NCBI GenBank assembly: GCA_001936135.1
Contig: CP012809.1
Coordinates: 2,467,501-2,531,500 of the forward strand
Reading direction: 5' to 3'
Source of the DNA: Saccharomycopsis fibuligera x Saccharomycopsis cf. fibuligera
Taxonomy: Eukaryota > Ascomycota > Saccharomycetes > Ascoideales > Saccharomycopsidaceae
DNA: 64,000 nt
The position numbers and the translations under genes are program-made. Below, piece by piece: positions 41,022 to 52,211 of this stretch (within the stretch, counting starts at the first letter, position 1; every line of letters begins with the position of its first letter). The notes beneath the pieces were generated by a model, which saw nothing but the letters and a program-made list of their open reading frames with translations, made no database searches and was not told the origin of the DNA.

Positions 41022-42572
41022 ATGGAGGCCAGATATGATATAATTGGACGCTGGTTTCAATACAGAGACAACAATAAGCACCATAACTGTGCTGCATCGT
41101 CTTTGCCGTCGTCAAACATACAAAATAACGAGGGTAAATTACTACAGTCGACTCGTCCACTGCTGTCTTCGTTTCAACTGGTGGAAAATGACAGTACAAC
41201 CAGTACCAGATCTATAGCTAACGCATTGTTGGACAGTGTTGGATCTATATTGTCGTTGAATGCTGAAATTGTCACTGGATCATCGATAATAGGTGATGAA
41301 GTCCAACAGCATCGCCAACTCAGCCACAATGGCAGCAGCAATAACAATAACAACAATAATGAAAATCATAACATAGACCATAATGACGATAGTCTACACC
41401 CACTCTGGCACTGTATGGTAGCCGGTTTCATTGGTGGTGCCGTTGGAGATTCATCGATGCATTCATTAGATACGGTGAAAACTAGACAACAAGCAGCACC
41501 AAACATCACCAAATATAGAAATACCGTTAGTGCGTATCGTACAATTTTTCTTGAAGAAGGTTTACGCCGTGGTTTATATGGAGGCTATGGAGCAGCAATG
41601 TTAGGATCTGTTCCCAGCGGGATTATTTTTTTTGGAGTTTACGAACTGGTCAAAAGAAAGTTTATAAATGAGTACCATTTGAATGAAACTTTTACTCATT
41701 TATTTGCTGGATTTGTTGGCGATTTCGCCACTAGTTTTATTTACGTGCCGTCTGAAGTATTAAAGACAAGATTACAGTTGCAAGGAAGATTCAATAATCC
41801 TTTTTATAACTCGGGTTATAATTATCGTGGATTGACTGATGCGATGGTTACGATATTGGGTAAAGAAGGTTGGAGAACATTTTTCTTTGGTTACAAGGCT
41901 ACATTGTTTAGAGATTTGCCATTTAGCGCGTTGCAGTTTGCCTTTTATGAAAAGTTTAGGCAATTGGCATTTAAAGTGGAGTCTTCTCTAAAAATCGGCA
42001 ATGTTAACGAGAATGTAAACGTTGGAAAAGCTAACGCTAACTTTGAATTAAGCTTGCCCTCAGAGATTTTAACTGGCGCTGCCGCTGGTGGAATTGCTGG
42101 GATTCTAACTACGCCATTAGATGTTTTCAAAACAAGACTACAAACCCAAAACCCGTCCTCCAGCATGACCGTTAATAGTCCAGCTATTGATTTTAAATCG
42201 ACTTTTCCAAACACAGCGAGCGGTATCATCGCAGGTGCATCCTCCTCCTCCTCCTCATCATCTCCAAATACGACACTAGACAGCACAGGCACAACCAAAA
42301 GTGCATTTCAAAAGAACCAACGCAAAAACTACACCATCATTCCCACTACTGCTCGACCAGCAATCCTTAATACGTCCTCAGTAATCAAGGGACTCTATAT
42401 AGTATATAAAACCGAAGGCGTTCGGGGATTATTCAGCGGAGTGCAGCCAAGGTTCATTTGGACAAGTATTCAAAGCAGTATTATGTTATTGTTATACCAG
42501 CAGACTTTGAAAGAATTGAGTAAGTGGGAGCAGCAAGGATCGTTAGAAGGGAAGGCGTCCAAATTTAATTAG
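41022..42572 (+). CDS. MME1: Mitochondrial carrier, Mme1 type
   Basis: 516 residues. Mme1 (YMR166C) is an inner-membrane carrier implicated in magnesium export from mitochondria. Visible: an extended polar N-terminus with an Asn-rich tract (about 107-125), then three carrier repeats. Signatures: [12 protein letters not shown] in repeat 1 (Ser in place of the usual Pro), [20 protein letters not shown] in repeat 2 and [13 protein letters not shown] in repeat 3. Blocks such as [40 protein letters not shown] and YEKFRQLAF match S. cerevisiae Mme1 closely as I know it. Repeat 3 contains a Ser/Thr-rich insert of about 60 residues. S. cerevisiae Mme1 has 368 residues; the extra length is this insert plus the N-terminus. 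Confidence 0.92.
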   Translation: MEARYDIIGRWFQYRDNNKHHNCAASSLPSSNIQNNEGKLLQSTRPLLSSFQLVENDSTTSTRSIANALLDSVGSILSLNAEIVTGSSIIGDEVQQHRQLSHNGSSNNNNNNNENHNIDHNDDSLHPLWHCMVAGFIGGAVGDSSMHSLDTVKTRQQAAPNITKYRNTVSAYRTIFLEEGLRRGLYGGYGAAMLGSVPSGIIFFGVYELVKRKFINEYHLNETFTHLFAGFVGDFATSFIYVPSEVLKTRLQLQGRFNNPFYNSGYNYRGLTDAMVTILGKEGWRTFFFGYKATLFRDLPFSALQFAFYEKFRQLAFKVESSLKIGNVNENVNVGKANANFELSLPSEILTGAAAGGIAGILTTPLDVFKTRLQTQNPSSSMTVNSPAIDFKSTFPNTASGIIAGASSSSSSSSPNTTLDSTGTTKSAFQKNQRKNYTIIPTTARPAILNTSSVIKGLYIVYKTEGVRGLFSGVQPRFIWTSIQSSIMLLLYQQTLKELSKWEQQGSLEGKASKFN

Positions 42573-42599
42573 TTGTTTTGGTGATGATTGCATGCTTAG

Positions 42600-42632
<33 letters not shown>

Positions 42633-43081
42633 AGCTTTGGCTTTGTCTGCTATGTCCTCACCTCTCTAGAAAGTAGCAGTAAATAAAGTAGTTATAATGC
42701 GGCAGCGGCTGACAAGGGCATTGAAGTTTCAAACTTATCCTATATAATATACAACAAATAGCTTCGTTTTTTTTGTTTTTTTTTTTCCCCCATTCCTTTA
42801 AAAAGGGTAGTGCTCAATAATGAGTGACTGCGAGTAACCGTAACTGAGTAAGAGCGCGCTGCTCAACGAAAGCGCTTAAACGGCAGTTGCTTGCTACTTT
42901 TTCTAAACTGTTGCGAAGGACATCTTTTGTTGACTTTAAACCAGGAGCACCGCTTATAAGGATATATCCACAATATCGATTTATAATTTCCAAGATATAA
43001 AACGGGGATAAAACTCCAGAACCCATTTTTACAGACTCTCAAAATAGTTAATATACCTTTCAGCGACCAAAGTCAACAACA
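42573..43081. other. Intergenic, MME1 3' flank to tRNA-Lys
   Basis: A 30-bp T run (42602-42631) lies 30 bp past the MME1 stop and may act in 3' end formation. No gene seen. Confidence 0.55.
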
Positions 43082-43166
43082 GCCTCGCTAGCACAATCGG
43101 TAGTGCATTCGACTCTTAACAGTGAGCGAAATCGAAAGGTTGCGGGTTCGAGCCCCGCGTGGGGCT
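43082..43166 (+). tRNA. tRNA-Lys(CTT) with a 12-nt intron
   Basis: 85 bp. Acceptor GCCTCGC pairs with GTGGGGC (two G-T pairs), discriminator T. The anticodon stem TTCGA/TCGAA encloses CTCTTA, then a 12-nt insert ACAGTGAGCGAA, then A: anticodon CTT with an intron after position 37. T arm GCGGG TTCGAGC CCCGC. Body sequence resembles S. cerevisiae tRNA-Lys(CUU), which I recall as intronless. Confidence 0.88.
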
Positions 43167-43298
43167 TTCTCTTTTTGACTTTTTTTTGTATTTTTTTTCC
43201 AGTTACCTTGAGTCAAAGAAGTTTACTATTTGCCTTTTTTATTTTATTCGTTGTCAATGTAAGCTTCTAAAGCTGCCGGCTGCCACACAGACACAGGC

Positions 43299-43328
43299 GC
43301 CGCCGCCGCCGTCGCCGCCGCCGTCGCT
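43299..43328. repeat. CCG/GTC-rich trinucleotide tract
   Basis: GCCGCCGCCGCCGTCGCCGC type repeat, strongly G+C-rich against an A/T-rich background, about 130 bp downstream of tRNA-Lys. Confidence 0.85.
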
Positions 43329-43892
43329 ACCATATAGCTCAACGTATTAGACATACAGAGAGAATCCCTTGAACCGCTTCAATGCAAAGTTAGCTAAATA
43401 GAGAAGAGGAAAAAGACATATTGAAGTGCCGATCAATCAGCTAATCAACCAAGTAAAATGGGCCTATTAAGTGACTAAGCTCAAGTCCCAGCCAGGGCCA
43501 CGCATTGATGCGACGCGCTGACATAGGGAGGAAGGAAGACTAGTACATATATATCTTTGGCAGAAAACGTATTGAGTGATGATGATGCTTCTGGTGATTC
43601 TCGAAAAGAATGTTAAATACGGGATGGCATAGTATGGTATTAGCGACAGGGATGGTGCTGCCTGTCACTACGCGATCAATCAATTTATTGGAATCGAGAC
43701 CGAAATTCCCAAAAGCGACCCAAACTTGCCTTTCTTTTCCTTCTTTTTTTATAGTTTTCTTCTCGGCTAATAGACTGCCGATTGTCGGTGGGCGCCTGAA
43801 TACCGCGGAAACGGTTATCATCCACACAGTCAACATAACCAGGGCCAGGCAATTTATAATTATACAAGTATGGCGGATGTCTGTGACTGACT

Positions 43893-43925
43893 GATTAATT
43901 AATTAATTAATTAATTAATTAATTA
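43893..43925. repeat. ATTA tetranucleotide repeat
   Basis: About eight ATTA units, self-complementary in the TTAA phase. Confidence 0.9.
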
Positions 43926-45104
43926 TCATCTGGGCGGTAAGCTGCAAGTTTGCAAGTTGCAAACTGCAAATCTCAAATGGGGCACTGTTGCTTCACCACA
44001 GCCCAGTTTTGGCCGTTTTCGAGACGAAACTGTTGAACAGCAATGAGAGATTGATTTATACAAATGTTGCTGATCTGCCGTTGGTTAACCGCCAGCGAAT
44101 CAATCACTGTTTTCAATGACTTTACGGCATTTGACACCGGTGCGTCTGGAACGCGTTACTTGGATACCGCGGAAAACATAAATCTTACCACCAGCTTTGC
44201 AAGCAGTTTTCCTCTGGCTGACTTGTTTTCTGCAAACTAAACGGTAATAGCGAATCACTGGCATTAGCCTTGTGCAGTCGTATGAACGATACAGTGGATG
44301 GAATGCAAGCTTGCGAGCGAGCTTAGCTGTGTGTTTGACGAGTATGCGTATATACGTGAAGCAGCGCTGTGAATACCTAGTGCGGTTGTACGTGGGTGTG
44401 GCCAATCAGCGAGCGGCAACTTGCTTCTCTTCTTTTCTTTTTTCTTCTTCTTATTTGTGTTTTAATTTTATTTTATTTTATTTTAGGCTCAGACAGTGCT
44501 AATTAAGGATTTATGGTTGAATGCGGTTGTAGCGAAACTCAAAGTGCAAACGCAGCTGCAAGACCGTTGCTCGTGAGCGAATAAGAATGTGCTTTAGTAC
44601 TGTTGCAGAGCATTAGCAGCGCAAGAGACCTCTCTCCATAGCCAATAAAGTACTGGTAGTAACAGTACTGACAGTAGTGCAGCGGTGCTAAAGAGCTCGG
44701 CGACTCTGCGGAGGGAGCATTTTATCGCGTGATTATATATATATATATATATTTATATATATGCGGCGGCTCAACCGAACGAGCTTGAGGGCGAAGCGAC
44801 AGCTGGCACGGCTAGGATAGCCGGTGTAGGGCTGGGAAGGGGAGGTATTGGTTTTGTGTGGTAATTGTATATACATAAACACAAATGCCAATACAGTGCT
44901 GCTGCTGCTGTTGTTTTAGCACAACACCGGTGCATCACTGTCGACCAGCTAGCTGAACCTGGACTGGGCTTCGATGGTATTATGTGTGTAACAGCTGGCT
45001 AAAGATATTTCTTCTACGGACGGCCGGTTGGCACCGTGACTGATTTGCAAGTTTGTTTTTAAAAAAAAATTCCAAACTGCTTTCGGGAAACTGCGATTAA
45101 AGTT

Positions 45105-45158
45105 CAATCTCAATCTCGATCTTGATCTTGATCTTGATCTTGGGACGATCTTGATCTG
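45105..45158. repeat. TTGATC hexanucleotide repeat
   Basis: Four near-perfect CTTGATC/TTGATC units flanked by degenerate TCTCAATC and ACGATC copies. TTGATC on one strand is GATCAA on the other. Confidence 0.8.
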
Positions 45159-45734
45159 GCGGCAATCTGGGCCCTGCTCACAATAGCTGCCAGGATAGTC
45201 CTCAAGAGGGAATGGAATGGCGACACAGTTAGTGAATAAAACAACAAAAAAAAAAAAAAAAAAAAAAAAAATAAAACAAAAAGTAATAAACGTTAAAAGC
45301 GACACGAGAAAAGAATCAGGCGGTTTTCTGCTGGCGTCCTGCTGGTCCCACTTAGCACGATGGCCATCTGCTCTTAGCAGCAATAATGCCAGTATTATTG
45401 TAATATCCTGAAAATTTTTTTATTTTTTTATTTTTTTTTATTTTTTTTTTTCAGTCCCATCCTCTGCAACCTCCACACACACACACAATCTGTATAAATA
45501 TCCTCTTGTAGCCTGCTGTCGTGTCTCGCAACTGCTGTAGTACAGGTACCTTCCAGCCTCTTACACACTCAACTTACCCCAACACACTCGTTGCTCCGTT
45601 GCTTCTTTGTTTCTTTGCTGCATTCCAACCTGCTTCGCTCAACTCATCCTTGCCATTTCCACACACTCAATCTTTCTCTCACTCTCACTCTCTCACTCAT
45701 TTCCTCCCCCATCAACCATCCACCATCCACCAAA

Positions 45735-47135
<1,401 letters not shown>

Positions 47136-47606
47136 CCTTGGCTATTCAGCGATGCCCTGCCTGCTAAGGCTCTAGGGTCCGTCCGGGTTTGTTTTTGTTT
47201 TTGTCTTGGTCTTTTTCAGTGTACTTTTATCTTTCGCGATCTTGTCTTGTCTTATCTTACGTTACGTTATGTTTTCTCCCCGTCATTTTCATAAAAAAGT
47301 TTATTGCATTTTTACTTCATCATAGTTAGCAGCATGCGACTGACTGTCTATACATTTCACTTTATTTCTCTATAAATAAGTTTCTTTCTTTGTCTGTTTA
47401 AAAAACAAAAAACAAATGTGATTTGAACCATGTAAGCTAAACCATGCAAAAAAAACAAACAAACATAGCCATGTAGAAATGCTGTTTTAGCTACAGCGAC
47501 ACCACCACCACCACCAACCAATGTTGGAAATTCATTCGGGCTTCTGAATTGTGCAGGATCAAAAAGACAAAATGCTAACCGCACGCTGCCGTGCGATGAG
47601 AAAGAA

Positions 47607-47638
<32 letters not shown>

Positions 47639-47758
47639 CAGATGCGGACAGGCTTGCATCAATCAGTGTGTTATTTGACTACTATTAGAAGAGATTAGCA
47701 ATTATCATTGTAGCTGTGGTTGTAGTTGTAGCTAGGATTGATTGGTTGATTATCCAAA
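47136..47758. other. Intergenic, globin gene to UTP25
   Basis: 623 bp with a 28-bp T run (47611-47638) about 120 bp upstream of UTP25. No gene seen. Confidence 0.6.
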
Positions 47759-50374
47759 ATGGCATTCAACAGAAACAGAAACAGAAACGGCAGCGGCAGA
47801 CCATCTTTCCATAACAACAAAAGAAAGCAATCGGATCGTGATGGTAGTACCGGGAGCACCAGCAGCACCACCACCTCTGCTGGCAACGCCAACGGTTCCA
47901 AAAAGCCCAAGTTTGGCCAAAATGGCAACGGGAAGGCAAAGTATGGCAGGAAGCAGCTTCGTCTGATCACTAGGCTCGGAAGAAGAAACAACGCCGAAAG
48001 CTTTGGCCAAGATGATGATGAGCTTGACTTTGATGCTGCTGCTAATGGTGGGGACGTTGACTCCGGGGATGAGATCAACGGTGCCGCTGGTGATGATGAT
48101 GATGATGATGAAGACTCATCCATTGGCAATGAGAACGACCCAAGGGAGGCGTATAATGCGCTCATGGTGCTTTTGAATGCCGATCAGCAAAAGAAGCAGC
48201 AAAAAAAGAACAAGAGCAAGCTCAGCGAAGAGGAAGAATTGCTTTTGTTGGAAGAAGAAGAAGAGCAAAGATTGGCTAACGCGGGCAAGAAGGACCAAAA
48301 GAGCCAGTTGCAGAGATCATTGATTGATGAAAAGCAAGGCGGGTTGGCCAAGGCCGCCGGCGAGGACGGCGAGGACGGCGACGAGGAGGAGGGAAGTTTT
48401 GGAATTGAGGAAGCTGACGAAGAAGAAGAAGCAGCCAACACTAAGCAGGAAGACCAAGAAGATGCGCAAGATTACAACGCGGATGCCGAGGAAGCAGAGG
48501 AATTAGAGGGCGAAGGCAATGGAGGATTGGCCAGTGATCCATTCGAGTATCACATAACTAATCCCAAAGAAGAATCCATCGATGGCTTGGATGAATTGCT
48601 ACAAGCCAACCCTAGAGCCAAGTGGGAAACTTCGAGGGAAAACCTCAGAGATGAATCATACGTCAAGCTTGAGCAGCTTCCGCCAAACAATTTCAGACTC
48701 GCTGCTCTGCCGCAATCCGCCGCCAGCACCAGGAAACTCTCAGATTTCAAAATCAAAAGCAAGGCCCTTGCTGCTTTTGAAAAACTTCAACAACAACAAG
48801 AGCAAGAGGAGGAGGACCTCAATAGCTTGCAAAAGCTAATTCTCGACCCGGTTTTCAACTACAAGGACCTAGTTCTCCCATACCAATCCTACTCGAACGA
48901 AAGCAGTCTAAGGGACATTTACTGCTTGCACGCGGTAAACCACATTCTCAAGACCCGTGATCGTATCCTCAAAAACAATTTAAAGCTCAGCAGTTTCAAA
49001 GAACAGCTCGAACAGGGGCAGGCACAGCTCAGCGACGAGCCGGAGCTCCGCGACCAGAGTTTCAATAGACCAAAAGTGCTCGTGTTGTTGCCTACCAGAA
49101 AGGCATGCTACGAGGTAGTCAGCAAAATCATCAAAATCAGTGACTTGCTGACAGTTGAAAACAAGAAAAAATTCATGACCCAGTACTACTCCGAAGATAC
49201 GGTGCCGGAGTACAAGCCTGACGATTTCAAGTACTTGTTCAATGGCAACAGTAATGACTTCTTCTGCATGGGGGTAAAGTTCACCAGAAAGACATTGAAA
49301 CTATACAGCGCCTTTGGCCAGTCGGACATAATTTTGGCCTCGCCCTTGGGCTTGAAAACGATCTTGGAGAAAAAAGACACAAGAAGCATCAATGCCAAAA
49401 AGAACAACAGCAACGACAGCAAAAGCAAAGAGTTTCTAAGCTCGATTGAAGTGTTGATTGTGGACCAGGCAAATTCTCTACAGTGGCAAAACTGGGCTAA
49501 CGTGTCCTATGTGCTCAGACATGTCAACAAGATTCCCCAGCATTATAGCGACGATTTGGATTTCAGCCGGATAAAGATGTGGGCCATCAACAATCGGTTC
49601 AAGTACATTAGACAGAACTTGGTGTTTGCGAAATTCTTGACTCCCGAGATTAACAACTTGATCAACGCCAACCACTCGCTCAACATGTCGGGAAAAGTGA
49701 AATTCAAAAAGGACTTTCTATCGACTGATGGAAAAAAATATGGTGAATCCACTGGCAGCAGCCAGACCAGCGCTGCCCCAGCAATCAGTCAGATCGTCTT
49801 CAAAGTGAAGCAGACCTTCAGCAGATTTGATTCAGAAGTTCCTAGCAGCGATCCCGACACCCGTTTCAACTTTTTCAAAACGTTAATTGTGCCTTTGCTA
49901 ATAGAACAAACCGAAGAACACGGCGAGCCTGGCGGCACGTTGGTCTACGTCCCTGACTACAGCGACTACTTGCGCCTCAAACAGTACTTGCGGTTCGAAA
50001 CGTCGGTAAACTTCTGCGCCATTGACGAGTATGCCAGTCAGTCAAAGCTCACCAGATATCGGGATGGGTTCAAAAACGGGAAATACAAGGTGATGCTCTA
50101 CACGGAAAGATTGCACCATTATAACCGGTTTGAGATCCAGAGCGTCAAGAATGTGGTTTTTTACAAGGTGCCTAGCGAGGAAAAGTACTACACCGAGGTG
50201 GTTCTCAGATTCTTGGGCCACTCTATGATGAAGGAGGTGATCAAGGATATTGGCTTGAGTTACGTTAGGGTGTTGTACTCCAAGTGGGATGCGTTGATGT
50301 TGGAGAAGATTGTGGGAACTGAAAAAGCTCCAGTGTTGTGTTATGGTGCTAATGAAATCTACCAGTTCAAGTAA
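47759..50374 (+). CDS. UTP25: U3 snoRNP / SSU processome protein Utp25
   Basis: 871 residues. Utp25 is a nucleolar, helicase-like component of the small-subunit processome needed for 18S rRNA maturation; it has a DEAD-box-like fold without the catalytic motifs. Visible: a basic Arg/Asn N-terminus, a very acidic region (about 80-250), then the conserved part: QSYSNESSLRDIYCLHAVNH, RPKVLVLLPTRKACYEVVSK, FTRKTLKLYSAFGQSDIILA, ASPLGLKTI, EVLIVDQANSLQWQNWANVS, and a C-terminal block with LVYVPDYSDYLRLKQYL, VMLYTERLHHYNRFEI and NVVFYKVPSEEKYYTEVV. The DEAD equivalent reads VDQA, as in the family. S. cerevisiae Utp25 has 720 residues. Codons are richer in G/C-ending forms than in the first 40 kb. 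Confidence 0.94.
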   Translation: MAFNRNRNRNGSGRPSFHNNKRKQSDRDGSTGSTSSTTTSAGNANGSKKPKFGQNGNGKAKYGRKQLRLITRLGRRNNAESFGQDDDELDFDAAANGGDVDSGDEINGAAGDDDDDDEDSSIGNENDPREAYNALMVLLNADQQKKQQKKNKSKLSEEEELLLLEEEEEQRLANAGKKDQKSQLQRSLIDEKQGGLAKAAGEDGEDGDEEEGSFGIEEADEEEEAANTKQEDQEDAQDYNADAEEAEELEGEGNGGLASDPFEYHITNPKEESIDGLDELLQANPRAKWETSRENLRDESYVKLEQLPPNNFRLAALPQSAASTRKLSDFKIKSKALAAFEKLQQQQEQEEEDLNSLQKLILDPVFNYKDLVLPYQSYSNESSLRDIYCLHAVNHILKTRDRILKNNLKLSSFKEQLEQGQAQLSDEPELRDQSFNRPKVLVLLPTRKACYEVVSKIIKISDLLTVENKKKFMTQYYSEDTVPEYKPDDFKYLFNGNSNDFFCMGVKFTRKTLKLYSAFGQSDIILASPLGLKTILEKKDTRSINAKKNNSNDSKSKEFLSSIEVLIVDQANSLQWQNWANVSYVLRHVNKIPQHYSDDLDFSRIKMWAINNRFKYIRQNLVFAKFLTPEINNLINANHSLNMSGKVKFKKDFLSTDGKKYGESTGSSQTSAAPAISQIVFKVKQTFSRFDSEVPSSDPDTRFNFFKTLIVPLLIEQTEEHGEPGGTLVYVPDYSDYLRLKQYLRFETSVNFCAIDEYASQSKLTRYRDGFKNGKYKVMLYTERLHHYNRFEIQSVKNVVFYKVPSEEKYYTEVVLRFLGHSMMKEVIKDIGLSYVRVLYSKWDALMLEKIVGTEKAPVLCYGANEIYQFK

Positions 50375-51909
50375 TGGTCTCTACAAAGGGTAAAGCACGA
50401 AAGACAAATATTGAATTGAAGGACTAATAATACACGTATGAAGATATAGAAATATATATATATAGCAAATAAGGAGAACGTAAGACGAAAGACCGCACGC
50501 AGTAAGGTGAACACAGCCATTCGAGCAACAGTATGTGTCAGTTTGACAATTGCTAAAGATGGCAACAAAGACTTGCAAAAAAATTATCAGCGGTCGCTCA
50601 CTAGCTTGTCAAATGCGATACTGCCATAATGATACAGCACAAAGACACATATGGGCTCAACCGCTCGCCAATTCTAGCAAACTTCCAAAAAATCCCCAAC
50701 ACGCCGCTTCTATTTTTGTCAAGCACGGTAGGCACGGCAGAATGAATATAGGTGGAAGTGCAAATTAACAAGAGAATGACCTGCAACAACGCTTTGAAGT
50801 TGAAGAGGGCGGACTGGAAAGAAAATTGTTAGCTGCTGCTGCTGCTGCTGCTGCTGCTTCTGCTGCTGATTGTCGGAGAGCTGAAAGCAAGAACCAGTGG
50901 ATACTGGTGCTAAGGGTAATAGCATTGTACACGTACCATTGTGGATGTTGTCTGCTGGGTTGTGAAGTGGACAGTGTGCTTGGTGGATGGTGCTTATGGC
51001 TAATATATGGTCCCAAAGACTGCTGCTGTATATCGCATCAGTGTTTTTTGCAGTTGGTGATTTTGGTTCACAGCCGGATACACGGTGTTACCCGCACACC
51101 AGCTATATATATATATATATATACACTGGGCACGGTACGCTGTGGTGTGGTGGAGCTCTCAGCAGGCAGGACGTCTCCAGATTGCACACGACTAATGATA
51201 TGTATATATTGACGGCCGTAAAAGGGAGAGGACTACTCTGTCAAATGGCTCAACAAGAACAGCCATGTGCTACAAACTGGCCGGCCAATACTATGCAAAG
51301 TGAATTGTTTCTGGTCTTGGATAGATTAATCTCTTATATTCTTCCTTAGGGTGTAGAGTGCAGCAGGCGGCCTTTTCCCAGACAAAAGATAATTACAACT
51401 GTATATTTTGTACAACAGTGTCTGCAATTGGTGTTTGTAAAGCTGTAATGGTTGTTGTGTTCTGGCTTTCTGGCTGGCTGGCGCATTTCCCCTACTGCGG
51501 CACGGCAAGTCAAATAAACGAGGTTTGCAAGAACCTTGGTGGCAGACAGCCCAGAGTAATGGAAAATAAACTACAAAGAGTGTCTTTACTTTCTCTTCAA
51601 ACAGCCCATGTTTTTTTGGTAGAACTACTGATAGAGTCCTTTTGTTGAGTCAAAAGACCCATATAATCCATGCTATACACCCTGCACTGCACGTTAGAAG
51701 CCCCCGCAGTTGGTTGGTCAATTAATTAGTTGGTTGATGCCAGACCCTTATTAGACGGCACGGCGCCTTTGGCGATCTTTAACTGCTGAACAGCTTTCGC
51801 AGCTCACCACTTTCGCAGCTCGCCACAACCAAAAAACTTATACTGCCATACACCTTACCTTACCAGCACGTCCTGAATATAGTTATCTATCCTAGAATGC
51901 CTGTGTCCA
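50375..51909. other. Intergenic, UTP25 to pseudo-dehydrogenase gene
   Basis: 1.5 kb. Contains a GCT trinucleotide tract (50830-50862) and an AT dinucleotide tract (51103-51122). Several short frames, none resembling known proteins. Confidence 0.5.
50830..50862. repeat. GCT/CTG trinucleotide tract
   Basis: About eleven GCT units with one CTT interruption, outside any supported coding region. Confidence 0.9.
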
Positions 51910-52170
51910 ATGTCTGCTGAGCGTCCTCTGCTTCGTCACCACAAATACAACAGCGACTACAAGTACGCCGTCAAGTACGCCGGAAGCTTTTACAAGAATA
52001 GTAGAGCACAGAGTCTAGACAGCCGCCCCGCAACTCACCACCATAATGAGAGAGAACATTACACCACCTCCAGCAACAAACACCCAGCAGCGATTCACAC
52101 AAACCATAGCACTGGCCACATTGCCAATGACCTGGCCCATGTCAGTAATATGGTCGGCCGTCGGCACCAC

Positions 52171-52211
<41 letters not shown>

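Larger units (their letters stand above)
43167..45734. other. Repeat-rich 2.6 kb gap between tRNA-Lys and globin gene
   Basis: No supported gene. Holds several simple repeats of different types: a CCG-rich tract (43299-43328), ATTA repeats (43893-43925), a TA tract (44734-44760), TTGATC hexamers (45105-45158), and an A run (45244-45271). G+C is uneven, with higher patches at 43,260-43,330 and 44,100-44,850. A 101-codon Arg/Lys-rich minus frame at 44100-44405 is unassigned. Confidence 0.5.

Noticed and set aside
44100-44405. 101-codon Arg/Lys-rich minus-strand ORF
   Set aside because: Resembles a ribosomal-type basic protein only in composition; no family motif, no splice signals, and it sits in a repeat-rich gap.
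45591-45734. 48-residue extension of the globin protein
   Set aside because: Pyrimidine-rich leader translated by chance; the ATG at 45735 is preceded by CACCAAA, a good yeast context.
50550-50768. 72-codon plus-strand ORF downstream of UTP25
   Set aside because: No motif, poor composition, no homologue I recognise.
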